Source: Periplaneta americana (lineage: Eukaryota > Arthropoda > Insecta > Blattodea > Blattidae). Taken from it: DNA of 64,000 bases. The notes beneath the pieces were generated by a model. That model had not been told where the DNA came from. It saw only the letters and a program-made list of their open reading frames with translations, and searched no databases. Within the stretch, counting starts at the first letter, position 1, and every line of letters begins with the position of its first letter. The translations under genes were made by a program, and so were the position numbers. Positions 21,750 to 33,165 of the stretch are shown here, piece after piece. The DNA lies in the NCBI RefSeq assembly GCF_040183065.1, contig NC_091123.1, forward strand, positions 108,226,821 to 108,290,820, read 5' to 3'.

Positions 21750-23867
21750 TTGTATGTATGTATTTATTTACACTGCAAGTGGGCAAGCACCCGGTGGCAG
21801 TGGTACACACAATATAAACAATACACAATAAAATTACAATACACAATACAATTAGATACACAATACAATTAGAATACATAATGCAATTATACACAATAAT
21901 TACAATTAATAAGAATACATAAAATAACTAATTAATAATAAACCTAATTTTACATTACAACCTACATATGTACAGGCCATACGTAAGTTTCACATTGGTA
22001 CTGATAATAAATTTTCACTTTACTCTCATCTCACTCACTGTACTGACACTCTATAAAACATTTCACTGACACTATACCACATTTCACTGACACTAGAGAC
22101 ACATTTCATTGACACTATAAATAAATTATCACTGATCGAAACTGATATAACAGTTCAAATAAGACAAACGATTACACCCTTCTTCATACTTATAAACAGA
22201 ACTACATTTAAACTAAGCATTTCTAGTCTAAGATCCACTTACAAGCTATTTTTAAATAATTATAATTCAAACCAAGGAAGTAACTCATCAGGCTAAATAA
22301 ATACATGTCACCTTAAAAATAAATGTCACTTAATTTTAATTTACACTTTATATATAACTTTTTAAGTTATTCTTGAATCTCCTTAAGGAAGGACAGCCCT
22401 CAAAGACCGCTGCTGGTAGGTCATTCAAATAATTTATAGTTCTGTTTAAAAATGAGAATTTACTTACATCCGTTTTCTGTTTCCTACATTTGATTTTAAA
22501 ATCATGATCGTTCCTACCATAGTACGTTGGCTTCTCTAACCGAGCCGTTATGTCTACCTATGCTTTTTAACGTAGATGTGCTATATACAGTGATGTTATT
22601 CTAGTTTTTCTACGTCTGTTTTTCAATGTTTCCCATTTAAGTTCTTTTATCGTATCATTTCCGTCTTCTCTTTTACCTTTAACAAATTTAGCTGCCCTAT
22701 ATTGGATTCTTTCTAAGGAATTTCTCATATATATTCTATAGGGATCCCAAAATGTAGTTCCGTATTCCATTAACGGTCGCACTAACGTTAGATGTGCTAT
22801 TTCCCTCGATTTGGGGCTAGCCTTTTTCAAGATTCTCATAATAAAGTGAAGTGCCCTCCATGCTTTACCCGTAACATTATCAACATGCTCTCCCCAAGAA
22901 AGTTTGAAGTTTAAATATACTCCTAGGCTGAATTCGTAATTTAGACTAGTTTCCTCTCGGGTTTTACAAAATGTTATAGATTTACTTTTATAACCATTTA
23001 TTTCCATCTTATGCATTAACGTCCAGTTATAAATTTTATTCAAGTCCGTTTGAATAGCATCCACATCTGAACTATTTACATTATTTCTATAGACAATGCA
23101 GTCGCCTGCAAATAGCCTCATGTTTGATGTGATATTCTGGCATGTCATTTACGAATATTATAAAGAGTAATGGCCTCAGAACGCTACTCTGTGGCACCCC
23201 TGAACTTACATTCCCAATTTCCGATATTTCGTGACCTACTCTAACTCCCTGGGTTCTACTTTTAAGAATTATTGGATCCATAGCACCACTCTTTTACTAT
23301 TCCTTGCCTACTTAACTTGTTTATTAATATATCAGGTGGCACCAAATCAAATTTTTTCGAAAAATCAATCACAACTGCATCGATTCTTCCGCCTCTATCT
23401 ACCTCTTTCACTAGATTCTGAACCAGCGACGTAATTTGACTATCACATGAAAAGCCTTCCCTAAAACCATGCTGGCGGTTGCAAAACCAGTCTTTCGCAT
23501 TTAGAACACGACGAATATAATCCGATATCAAATGCTCCATGGCTTTACATACGAAAGATGTAAGGCTAATCGGTCTGTAGTTTCCGGCATCTACTTTGTT
23601 TCCACCTTTATGTTAGGGTACCACTATAGCTGATTTCCAGTCACATGGAATAGCTGCATTATTTATGGAAACATGAAATATACGCATTAAGTATGGAATT
23701 ATGGCCTCGGAACCTAATTTAAGAATCTCTGTAGCAATACTATCTGGTCCTCAAGACTTTCGATTGTTTAATTTCGTTATTCTCTCTCTAACTCCTTTGG
23801 AAGTTATTTTGAAAGTCGAGTTTGGTTCACATTCACACTCTGTGACATAACCACCCCAAACTGCGGA

Positions 23868-23942
<75 letters not shown>

Positions 23943-24225
23943 GTTTACAGCCGAAATGAAAAACGAATTTAATAAGCCAGCTTTTTCTTTGTCATCAGTT
24001 ATACTTTCTCCGTTTTGATTTCGTAAAAGCACTACCCCTTCATTTTTTCCTTTTCTCCTGCGCACATAATTATAAAAGTGTCTCCAATTGTTAACTTTCA
24101 TCTTCTTTTAAAATAGTTTTTTGAACATTTTCGTGAGCTATCCTTTTTTCATACTCAAGTTTTTTAATTAATTCGACATATTTACCCCAATGCTCATGAA
24201 TTCGCTTACGTTTACTAAATGCGTG
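21750..24225 (-). pseudogene. LINE-b non-LTR retrotransposon, large 5'-truncated copy
   Basis: This is the longest relic in the window. Reading the minus strand from 24225: an endonuclease-RT linker (EHWGKYVELIKKLEYEKRI, a frame break at 24110, then NNWRHFYNYVRRRKG and DDKEKAGLLNSFFISAV). A gap holds (ATT)n. Then come RT boxes: FCNRQHGFREGFSCDSQI, VIDFSKKFDLVPPDILINKL, GVPQSSVLRPLLF, RLFAGDCIVYRNN (FADD with D changed to G), a thumb segment NGYKSKSITFCKT, and ERIQYRAAKFVKGK. There are breaks near 23090, 23270, 23600 and 24105. The 3'UTR runs to about 21755, with a GTATGTATGTA-like tail. The clade is uncertain (CR1/jockey group). Confidence 0.9.
23869..23942. repeat. (ATT)n array inside LINE-b coding region
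   Basis: About 24 ATT units lie between SAV and SAVWGG codons of LINE-b without shifting the frame, giving an Asn run. The LINE frame reads on either side. Confidence 0.95.
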
Positions 24226-24675
24226 AATATAATTAGTGGTAATATTCTGGATCCGGATTTTTCTTAATTATTTCAGAATGTACACATTTTACTAATGCCT
24301 CAAATGATGACTTTAAGGACTGACGGAAATATCCAGAATGTGTGGCATAAATTTAAACTCATTGGTCATTACCAAGAAATGAAGATAATATTACACTTAA
24401 ATTAAAAATAACTGAGTATTCTATTTAGTAAGAATTTAATATTAGTAAGAAGTAAAAATGAAAGTTTTATAGGTTAACTTGATAACGAAATAGACTAAAG
24501 TGAAAATCAAATGAATTAAACTGAAGTACCTATATCACAAATAAAACAACTTATTTAAAATATACACTATGTTAAATATAATAATACATGTTACTGCTTA
24601 TAGCACATCCCAAGTATTTGAAGTTATCGACTTGTTCTACTGCCTCATACAACTGAAGTTTTTAAAATATTCCTT
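24226..24675. other. AT-rich spacer
   Basis: Nothing recognised. Confidence 0.4.
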
Positions 24676-24754
24676 AGTTGAGGGGTCCACTGCAAGAGGG
24701 AGCTATACAACAAAATTCTGATCGGTGAAATTTCATGTTTCTAGTTAGTTCCAA

Positions 24755-25103
24755 ACGTCTCGCGCTGTGGCATCGCGGTCTGAAGCATCCCGCCTAGGAA
24801 TCGCGGTACGGAATGCGCGCTGAATCGAGTCCTCATGGGGAAAGAAATTTTCTCACGAAATTTCGGCCAGTGTATGGGACCGGTGCCCACCCAGCATCGT
24901 GATGCACTTGGGGAGCTATGATAGGTAGCGAAAATCCGGTTTCGCAACCAGCTATAACGGCTGGGTGGATCATCGTGCTAACCACACGATACTTCCATTC
25001 TGGTTGGATGATTGTCCACTTCTGCTTCGGCATGTGGACGTGAGAACAGCAGCCGGCTGGTCGATCTTGGCCCTGCAAAGGGCTGTAGCGCCATGGAAAA
25101 AAA
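24755..25103 (+). mobile_element. SINE-G, full-length copy
   Basis: Head CTGTGGCATCGCGGTCTGAA, with GAATCGAGTCCTCATGGGG as the B-box region and body TTTCGGCCAGTGTATGGGAC. The end CGCCATGG is followed by poly-A. AGTTAGTTCCAA occurs on both sides (24743-24754, 25104-25115), a perfect 12-bp target duplication. Confidence 0.9.
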
Positions 25104-25185
25104 AGTTAGTTCCAATCACCTGTTGCTTTTTCCATAAGCAATACAGATGTGACATTTCACCAGCCAATGCTAGAAAACATTGACT

Positions 25186-25432
25186 AATTGAAGGGCTCAG
25201 AGCCAAAGGCGACTAACCCACATTTACAAAATGAGTAAATAAGAGTTGATATTAAGAGGATCCTGACAAAAATGATTGGTTTCACAATTTATTTTAATTG
25301 GTCTACATTGAATAAATATAAAAAATATCATGAATCTATAACAACGATGTATAAGTTAGTTTTGAAAAAAGGCTTAGTAATGAACAATACAAAATTGTGG
25401 GTTGGTCGCCTTTGGCTCTGAGTCCTTCAATT
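25186..25432. mobile_element. MITE with 35-bp TIRs (ATTGAAGGGCTCAGAGCC)
   Basis: AATTGAAGGGCTCAGAGCCA, continuing AAGGCGACTAACCCA, is inverted at 25398-25432 with two mismatches. The interior is AT-rich and non-coding. Confidence 0.8.
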
Positions 25433-25524
25433 CTAGAATACAATCCTTTTCGTAACAGACTTATTTTTCTCCTGTTATGGTTAATGTAGCATAGCTCCTC
25501 TTGCAGTAAACCCCTCAATTGCCC

Positions 25525-26078
25525 ATGAAATATTTCATATATTCCACCTGAGAAGCATTGGTTTCCTTCGCGAGGAAGCGTAAGATAATTTCTGGAATAA
25601 CTGTAATAACAGTAACTAACATTAATAATTTTATCTCCTGGATTTGAAAACATTATCATTGATCTACAGAGACGTGCCGTAGGCCTATAATGTACTTTAA
25701 AATACTTGCCTTTTGATATTATTATTGATGCTTTATTTTAGGTCTTCGACGAACTTGTAAATTTACTTGTGAATGTATAGTACGTGGTTTTATGAGTAAT
25801 ATGACAACTACCACAAGATTGATAGTCATACGGGTCGAGGACGCTTGTTACCTTTGGAAACACCTGTTACTGAACAGCACTAAGGTCGTGACATCATAAG
25901 ATGATGAAAGGCGACGAAAACAACGAAAATGGCGACTAATATGACGGCGATGATGACAATTAGGTCTATAGAAATGGAATGATTTTCAGAATAAAGGAAA
26001 CGTCGGCTACGAAACAATGGTAATGGTGGGTGTTGGTAGTGTTACTAATTAATATGTGGAAACATAGTGATGGTGGTG
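25525..26078. other. No supported feature
   Basis: A GATGG/GGTGAT-rich stretch lies near 25890-26080. No gene is recognised. Confidence 0.4.
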
Positions 26079-26090
26079 ATGGTAATTTAT

Positions 26091-26325
26091 TTTTATATAT
26101 TTTTATTGCGTAGAGACATAAGAAAAATTGTATTATATACCGTACTTCTTAATTTCAATTCAGGAATCCACCCCTGAGCACGAGTTACTCTTTCAGGGGC
26201 GAGCTAAAGTTTTTCTATTCATATTATATTTTATGTTACAATTATTAGCAAAATAAATTAATTAATTTAGCGTCGATGGCATTGGTATGGCGAGATGGTA
26301 TTTGGCGAGTTGAGGTCGAGGATTC
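26091..26325 (-). mobile_element. SINE-C, 3' part (split copy)
   Basis: From about 26262, TTTAGCGTCGATGG, TATTTGGCGAG and GTCGAGGATTC match the 3' half of SINE-C read on the minus strand. It breaks at 26325 and resumes at 28613. ATGGTAATTTAT lies at 26079-26090 and 28763-28774, bracketing both halves. The part at 26091-26261 is not standard SINE-C and may be another fragment. Confidence 0.8.
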
Positions 26326-26756
26326 GGGTAGATAGCCTACGTGTTGAGCACAATGGTCGCAAATCACTATCTGCGCTTACTTCGAGTTGAGCACAAACAA
26401 CATTAGAAACGATTCTACGAGAAGAGCACAAATGCTTAGAGTGCCTACATTCCCCCATTCCATTGGCCTAGAGTGCGGAACTGTCAGCACGTTGTACGAT
26501 CCTTGTATGCAATTCTCGAATGTTACAAGGGGTGAAGGAGGACACTGTTTCAATTCAATTGTATGGCCATTGGCAGCTATTAATGGGTGTCGATTTCATC
26601 TTTGTTAAGCTTGGTTTCGACAAATTAAAGAACCAGGTCTATCGACATTCTATAAGGACAAACAATCCGAGTGTGGTATTTGGCTGCGTTCATTTTTTGG
26701 ACTTACCTACCTTGATCCAATGGAAATAGACGCTTCGTTTGAAAGGTACACGTACC

Positions 26757-28031
26757 AAATAACGCCACCTTAACACTTAAGTCACCGTTGCTCTGGAACT
26801 GAGTTAGATACAAACACAAAAATTATGACAAAGAAACTTTAACTTTATCTTTAGAAAATAACACAATGAAAATGGTGATATTATATACTGGAGAAGAATT
26901 ACAACTCAAATAGGAAAACTTTGTATACTGGCGTTATTAGCAATATTTTATCGAATTAACGCCACCTATTTTATAGTAACCTATACACTTATAATTATTA
27001 AATAATTATTTTTCCTAAGTAACACAAATTGAACTAAGCAACTAATAAAATTCATTTCTGTTAATAAAAGGTACAACATCACTCAATAATAATGAAATAT
27101 TCTTGATCTGAAGCTGACACACCAGATGGATTAGGAAAATATGTTTTCCGATAACTTCTTACTTTCAAAAAAGAGACACAGTAGAAAGTTATAAACACAG
27201 AAACATTAACCTTTGAATAATTTCAAGGAAAAATTGTTCCGGGGTATCGATCCCGGGACCCTTCGCTTAGCGCGCGAACGCTCTACCGACTGAGCTACTC
27301 CAGGAACCATACACGACACATTGAAATTATTCAAACCTGCTTTACAGGGAGCTACTACCAGAAAGCCAGATTTGTATAACATTAACCTTGTTAAATATGG
27401 ATGTTTTCCCAAAAGTAAAACAAAAAATTAAGAGTTTGATAAGCTATTGAACGAATATCATCACTGTGCACATTCTGGACATTTGTAAGGTGAAAGGTTT
27501 GTGTTTTTCCTGATGTTTCCACACTTATCATGTAAATTCCTCACACAATATGAATATAACTGCAATGAAAATACTATTAAAAGCTGAGGACTATTGTTAA
27601 ATAATGAGTACCTAAAATTTTATCTGTAGACCTTTAATGCCACGTGGCGTTAAAGCGCTACTGAGTACTTGATAATATTACACGCCTGTTTCTCTAGCAT
27701 TTTCAAATGTTATAGATATTAAATACTTTCTCTGCACAAAAGAATGTTTAAGGATCACGAAAATATATAGTTTAATATAGTTATTATTTGCTCAACACAC
27801 AAAATAAATTATTGCCTCTTATCTTGATATGAGAACAGCCTTTCACTATCAACACACAGCAGCAAAATGATGAAATATCATGTCACTCGAAAATGTCAGC
27901 GGACAGTTAGTAACTCATTTCATCACTACATGGCAAGCAAATGCATGCTACAGTAGTGCACTACCAAAATCTGGTGTCGTTAACAGGAATTAATAGGGGT
28001 GGCGTTAAAGATATACATGGCGTTATTTGTC
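26757..28031. mobile_element. DNA element with TAACGCCA termini, nested in the MULE
   Basis: The left end AAATAACGCCACCTTAAC and the right end, inverted, AAATAACGCCATG plus a second TTTAACGCCACCCC within 30 bp form the termini. TAACGCCA or its complement recurs inside at about 26929, 26957 and 27635-27653; the last is a palindrome, TTAATGCCACGTGGCGTTAA. It separates two collinear pieces of the MULE transposase. Superfamily and target duplication were not resolved. Confidence 0.55.
27206..27382 (-). mobile_element. SINE-D copy inside the nested element
   Basis: The minus strand has GGAGTAGCTCAGTCGGTAGA, GATCGATACCCCGGAACAAT and the GAAATTATTCAA tail, preceded by GTAGCTCCCTGTAAAGCAGG. It is the third SINE-D of the window. 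Confidence 0.75.
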
Positions 28032-28612
28032 TCAGGGACTTAAATGATTTCATGTCTTGCCAACCTACCGAAGTTAGTAGATTCAGCGATTATTTAGTAG
28101 AAGTGATTCTGTACTATTCCCTCCGCAAATGTGGACATCCGACTGAACAGAATCTCAAAGGACTGCAAATGCTTGCGAGGCATTTCATTCTAAATTCAAT
28201 AAGACTTTTACCAGACCACATCCAAATATATATGCATTTTTTAAGTTCTAAAAGAATGTAGAGAGGCATATATTAACATAAGAAGCTGCAACCGCTCGAC
28301 GAAACCTAAAAAACGAGATTTTTTACAGATGCATTATTAAAACTTAGATAGGATTAATTTCCCGATTAGATTATGTAAAACGAGCAACCTATCACTGCAA
28401 ATCTTTTTAATTAAAACAGTTACATGGTTTTAATTTTTACCAACATTTTTAACCAAAATCAATGCTGTCAGTCCTAAGCCTGTAGAAAATGGAAAGGAAA
28501 ATGTGTCGAATTGTTTGTGCTCAACGCGAATGAACGATTTTAGATTGTTTGTGCTCTACTCGAATAAGAAATAAGGGTTGTTCAAGTATATTGTGCTCAA
28601 TTCGTATGCGCC

Positions 28613-28762
28613 CGAGGATTCATAGATTACCTGACATTTGCCTTACGGTTGGAGAAAACCTCGGACAAAAACCAACCAGGTAATAAGCCGAAGCGGGAAT
28701 CAAACCTGCGACCGAGCACAACTCCGAATCGGCAGTAAGAACCGTCGGCTACGCCAGTGGAA
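28613..28762 (-). mobile_element. SINE-C, 5' part (split copy)
   Basis: GATTACCTGACATTTGCCTT, CGGGAATCAAACCTGCGACC (decayed B-box complement) and GGCTACGCCAGTGG complete the SINE begun at 26262. Confidence 0.85.
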
Positions 28763-28774
28763 ATGGTAATTTAT

Positions 28775-29320
28775 CACGACTAAAATTACGACGATGACGA
28801 AACCATGTAGTGGTGGTGATTTTGCCATTGGTGTTGCTGATTGTAATAATAATGTATTGTCAGAATGTACTACTAAGAAGTCAAGTGATGCAGTGTTTTT
28901 GAGCCATTATCAATTAACTGGTATACTGTATACAAGCACGTCACAATACCCAGTAAATATTGTCGTTCATCCATCTGTATGCTAGTACTGCCAAATTTGT
29001 ATTAAGTTTCTGTAGTTACGCACATATTATGTATGCATTCGTCAATTAGCCTAAGTTAGCCGTGGCGAAAATGTGACTAGCGAGCACATTGTGGCTCGCA
29101 ATGATAGCTATGCATTTCTCTTGCTTCCTACCTTCCCCAACCCCCACCCTCTCACTCACTGGAGTCAAACTCCGTTCCATTTTTATTTGTCTCTGATCTG
29201 CGAGTGGCGTTTAGGTGTATTAATTTAAATAACGTTAATAGAAGATTTTAACTTCTTTCTTATGCTTTCAAAACATATGCTTTTCTTTAAAGCCTTTATC
29301 GTCGCAATATCTCTCTCTAA
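28775..29320. other. No supported feature
   Basis: A short motif GTGGCGAAAATGTGACTAGC near 29062 could be an old hAT terminus for the relic downstream. No partner end was found. Confidence 0.3.
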
Positions 29321-29324
29321 ACCA

Positions 29325-29494
29325 TGTACCTCTACAAAAACGAAAGTTTCAAGTACAATGGGAGGAAGCATTTTTTTGCTGCCAATATGATGAGAATATT
29401 AAATGTATGACTTGTTCACAAGTATTACGACGAAAACAGTTGTACAACATAAAACGGCATTATACTACACGTCACTCATGAAACATTAAAAGGT

Positions 29495-29565
<71 letters not shown>

Positions 29566-29920
29566 CTCTGTACGTCGATCCTTTTTCAGCAGATGCGAAT
29601 AATGCGGTTAATCACAGATTTACAATGTGATGTTAAATGAAAGCTAGATGTGAGGACTCGACAAATGTTGAACTTTTCAAATCTTTGCCAAAAAATAAAT
29701 ATCCGAAGCTTCGTTCTTTCGCTTGCTCTGTTGAAGCCATGTTCGCTACAACTTACGTTTGTGAAAAATTATTTTCAACAATGAAAATAGTAAAAACCAA
29801 ATTTAGATCACGACGACAGACAAATACCTTCGTGATCAACTACGACTGGCAATGACATAATTCCTGATTTTGAAACTCTGTCGCAGAGACATTCTGAAGA
29901 CAGTTAATTTTAGGTTGTGA
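29325..29920 (+). pseudogene. hAT transposase relic (GTF2IRD2/ZBED5-like), internally deleted
   Basis: The N-terminal part at about 29330-29480 reads KRKFQVQWEEAFFCCQYDE, then IKCMTCSQVL and NIKRHYTTRHS, a BED-type C-x2-C...H-x4-H finger. After an (ATT)n tract the C-terminal part reads LFKSLPKNKYPKLRSFACS, VEAMFATTYVCEKLFSTMKI, VKTKFRSR, the hAT dimerisation-region signature. Some 400 codons between are missing. A middle fragment of the same kind of protein occurs separately at 59265-59650. Confidence 0.75.
29498..29566. repeat. (ATT)n at hAT deletion point
   Basis: About 23 ATT units between the N- and C-terminal pieces of the hAT relic. Confidence 0.95.
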
Positions 29921-29929
29921 TAATGTGTC

Positions 29930-30560
29930 CTATGTTTTCTTATTCATTTTTTCTTCTTTACACGTACTAAACATTAGTTTGGAACCTTGTACTGTATATA
30001 ATTTTATTTAAGTACTTGACGCAAGGAAAATGAAAATCCATTAATAAGTCAGACAGTTGCTTCACTTCCCCTTCGGGTGTCCTCCTCCCTCCATAGGTGC
30101 TATGCACGTTACAGGTTACACAGTGTCTCGGCCCACGATCAAATTTTCGCCACGGCTGGCCTAAGTCCATATCAAAGCACAACTGAATAACACATTTTAA
30201 AATATATTGCAAATCCCCGCTCATGGATTATATTGAACTCTTCCCTTGTGTTTAGGAATATACGCGTTCATATTTTTGAATTCATCGTATAAATGATGTA
30301 GGGCCTAAGCAGTCCCATGGAAAATCGAAATCAAATAACGGCAGTGTTATTTCCATTCCACCAAGTCATTTAATGATTTTTGTTACTGTACAGTAGGTAG
30401 AATATGCACTACACGTCAAGAGGAAAAAAAGAAGTAGAAAATCCTAGCAATGATAGAAAGTACTGAAAATCTATTTAATCAACAATTTTATTAGCAATAT
30501 TTGTTACTGAAACACACAAAAAGTCAAAGAGACTGATGAGGAGGCTTGCTGTTCAACCAG
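29930..30560. other. No supported feature
   Basis: Nothing recognised. Confidence 0.4.
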
Positions 30561-30564
30561 AATT

Positions 30565-30790
30565 GAAGGATTCAAAGCCATAGTGGGCCAAGCGCCATTT
30601 ATTACAATCGGAGAAAGCAAGGATTAAAGTTAAATGAATAACATAGATTAATGAAAATTGACACATAATTTAGTTTTAATGTGCTTGCTATATGTTTAAT
30701 TGAATTATGGTATTCACTTAATTTTAACCCTTGTTATCTCCGCTTTTAATATATGGCGCTTGGCCTGCTATGGCATTAAACCCTTCAATT
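30565..30790. mobile_element. MITE-1, complete copy
   Basis: The left end GAAGGATTCAAAGCCATAGT, GGGCCAAGCGCCAT and the right end, inverted, GAAGGGTTTAATGCCATAGC, AGGCCAAGCGCCAT are 36-bp terminal repeats. The interior is AT-rich. Its right terminus served as the target for SINE-B. Confidence 0.8.
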
Positions 30791-31016
30791 GTTGGCCCGG
30801 TTGGCGGAGTTAGTATGGCGCTGGCCTTCTATGCCCGAGGTTGCGGGTTCGATCCCGGACCGGGTCGATGGCATTTAGATGTGCTTAAATGCGATAGACT
30901 CATGTCATTAGATCTACTGGCATGTAAAAGAACTCCTGCGGGCCAAAATTCCGGCACACTGGCGACGCTGATATAACCTCGGCAGTTGCGAGCGTCGTTA
31001 AATAAAACATAACAAC
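30791..31016 (+). mobile_element. SINE-B, full-length copy
   Basis: Head GGCGGAGTTAGTATGGCGC, B-box GGGTTCGATCCCGG, 3' stem CGACGCT (30963-30969) with AGCGTCG (30991-30997). AACCCTTCAATT flanks both sides (30779-30790, 31017-31028); the left copy is the end of MITE-1. Confidence 0.9.
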
Positions 31017-31028
31017 AACCCTTCAATT

Positions 31029-31439
31029 AATGTACATTACAAAACAATGTTAATGAAGGACAGAAATTAATACGTTATTTTTAGTTTCAGAGGAGCTTCA
31101 GAATGTTGAAAAAGTTGTCATTATTTATTTCTTGTCAAAATTATGTTACCTCCAGCAGCCTGTTAGGGTCATCGCCCATCGTTTATACTATAAAGTTTTC
31201 CTACAGGTAGATCTTCATCCTAGCGGTTAATTATGGTTTAATTTAGTTTACTATTTGCATATTTCATATGCTTATGCAACTTCAATGAGCATTTGTTTAG
31301 ATGTTATTGATTTATTGCAATTTTGATTTCTTCCTTATGCTTATGATAATCATAAAACAGGAAAGAAAATATTCTGAAATGTCACATTATAGCCTTGTGC
31401 GGAATGGAATAGGATAGATGGGAATATATAAATTTGATA
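31029..31439. other. AT-rich spacer
   Basis: Nothing recognised. Confidence 0.4.
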
Positions 31440-32291
31440 TTATTACATTAGCTGCTTGTCCATGCGGATGACGTGAATATGTTCGGAGAAAATCCACAAA
31501 CGATTAGAGAAAACACGGGAATTTTACTTGAAGCAAGTAAAGAGATAGGTTTGGAAGTAAATCCCCCCCCCAAAAAAAAAACAAAGCGTATAATTATGTG
31601 TCGTGATCAGAATATTGTACGAAATGAAAACATAAAAATTGGAAATTTATCTTCTGAAGAGGTGGAAAAATTTAAATACCCCTTTGAGCAACAGTAACAA
31701 ATATAAATGGCACTCGGGAGAAAATTAAACGCAGAATAAATATGGTAAATGGTTGTTATTATTCGATTATGAAGCTTTTGTCGTTCAGTCTGCTGTCAAA
31801 AAAGCTGAAAATGAGAATTTATAAAACAATTATAGCTATTACCGGTTGTTTTGTGTGGTTGTGAAACTTGGACTCATACTTTGAGAGTAGAACAGAGATT
31901 AAGGGTGCTTGAGAATAAGGTGATTAGGAAAATATTTGGGGCTAAGAGGGATGAAGTTACAGGAGAATGGAGAAAAATGCACAACGCAGAATTGCACGCA
32001 TTGTATTCTTCACCTGACATAATTAGGAACATTAAATCCAGACGTTTGAGATGGGCAGGGCATGTAACACATATGACCGAATCCAGAAATGCGTATAGAG
32101 TGTTAGTTGGGAGGCCGGAGGGAAAAATACCTTTGGGGAGGCCGAGACGTAGATAGGAGGATAATATTGAAATGGATTTGAGGGAGGTGGGATATGATAG
32201 TAATGACTGGATTAACCTTGGTCTGGATAGGGACCGATGGCGGGCTTATGTGAGGGCAGCAATGAACCTCCGGGTTCCTTAAAAGTCATAA
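31440..32291 (+). pseudogene. LINE-c, longest copy (RT catalytic box to 3' end)
   Basis: It begins at [14 protein letters not shown] (the (F/Y)ADD box, first residue H), with [35 protein letters not shown], a frameshift near 31685, then CGCETWTHTLRVEQRLRVLE, NKVIRKIFGAKRDEVTGEWR, LRWAGHVTHM, LVGRPEGKIPLGRPRRR-stop, and after the stop the usual DWINL...AAMNLRVP tail. A C/A homopolymer at 31563-31580 inserts extra codons. It is dead. It serves as the reference for the four shorter LINE-c pieces. Confidence 0.9.
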
Positions 32292-33100
32292 GTAAAACTG
32301 AATGGAATATATTCGTACCTAGGTAACAGATTAACACAAACTGCAGAAGCTTTTGTTTTCCTGTAGTTCCAGATGAACCATCGTCCATAGACCTAATATT
32401 TCCCGGAACTCTGAGCACATCTGATCCGTTCTACAATCTTCTTGCTTTAATCTCCTTCTCAGCACAGAGTGAAGTGTATAAAATTTGAAACTTCTCATTA
32501 TGCAAATATCTTCTCCATCCGCTGATTCGTCTCTGTCAAGTCCAAATATTCTCCTCAGCGGGAGGCAAGTTACGCCGACAAAAACTAATAGAAAACGTGT
32601 CATCGCTGAAGTAGCTTGTGTGAAAGGGTATATTTACCCTCTGGAACTATGTTATTTTTGGTGCTGATGCAGATACGATTTATAAATTTTACTGTTACTT
32701 TTACTGGAACATGTCATAATGATTATGTAGTATATAATTGAGACATTAAGCTATCTAACAATAACATCGTATGATAATTATCGTCGTCATTATAATCATT
32801 ATTTATTTAATTGCTCCTGGTGATTCTGTCCATCTTAATTACATAGCAACATTTGTTATACACTTGCAACTAACTTCCGGTGGTGTGGCTGTAACATCGC
32901 AAGGTCAACGCATGACAAATGCAGGTTAACACACACACAGCCAGCGTCTGTGAGAATCGAACTCGAGAGTTCGGTAACTTTATTTTTAAGTTACCACCAA
33001 ATGGTCATAGCAAAGAAATGTGTATGTGTCTAATGCCTATCCACTTCACTTGCAAGCAAAGAAATTAAAGGTGATGTTATTTATTATTATTGTTATCATT
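32292..33100. other. No recognised feature
   Basis: A 90-codon minus-strand frame at 32331-32603 is unrecognised. No splice or promoter context supports it. Confidence 0.35.
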
Positions 33101-33103
33101 AAT

Positions 33104-33104
33104 A

Positions 33105-33156
<52 letters not shown>
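33104..33156. repeat. (ATT)n microsatellite
   Basis: About 17 ATT units immediately upstream of a LINE-e fragment. Confidence 0.95.
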
Positions 33157-33165
33157 TGATTTTTA

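Larger units (their letters stand above)
24676..25520. mobile_element. Composite MITE carrying SINE-G and a second MITE
   Basis: The outer inverted ends TTGAGGGGTCCACTGCAAGA (from 24678) and, inverted, TTGAGGGGTTTACTGCAAGA (to 25519) match over about 29 bp. Removing the SINE (24755-25103 plus one target copy) and the inner MITE (25186-25432) leaves an element of about 240 bp, the size of the MITE at 19451, whose termini share TCCACTGCAAGA. Confidence 0.75.
26500..28100 (+). pseudogene. MULE transposase remnant, split
   Basis: From about 26555 one frame reads WPLAAINGCRFHLC, a TAA where Gln is expected, AWFRQIKEPGLSTFYKDKQ, WLRSFFGLTYLDP. GC-x-FHL-x-Q-x-W-x-(R/K)-I followed by GLS...YKD and a W..FFGLP.L.P box is the conserved segment after the catalytic core of arthropod MULE transposases. 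The frame stops at 26757 where another element begins. Past it, at about 28035-28100, LNDFMSCQPTEVSRFSDYLV resembles the next part (DLMxxxP...FADYLVE). The catalytic N-terminal half is missing. Confidence 0.65.
26326..28612 (+). mobile_element. Mutator-like element (MULE) inside SINE-C
   Basis: CGAGGATTC is duplicated at 26317-26325 and 28613-28621, the 9-bp target size of Mutator elements. The ends start GGGTAGATAG and, inverted, GGGCGCATAC. Each terminal region of about 110 bp carries three GAGCACAA motifs in matching inverted order (left 26345, 26388, 26421; right around 28517, 28546, 28594). A MULE transposase remnant lies inside, interrupted by a second DNA element. Confidence 0.85.

Noticed and set aside
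32331..32603. 90-codon minus-strand frame as an exon
   Set aside because: Nothing supports it beyond length; recorded only as unrecognised.
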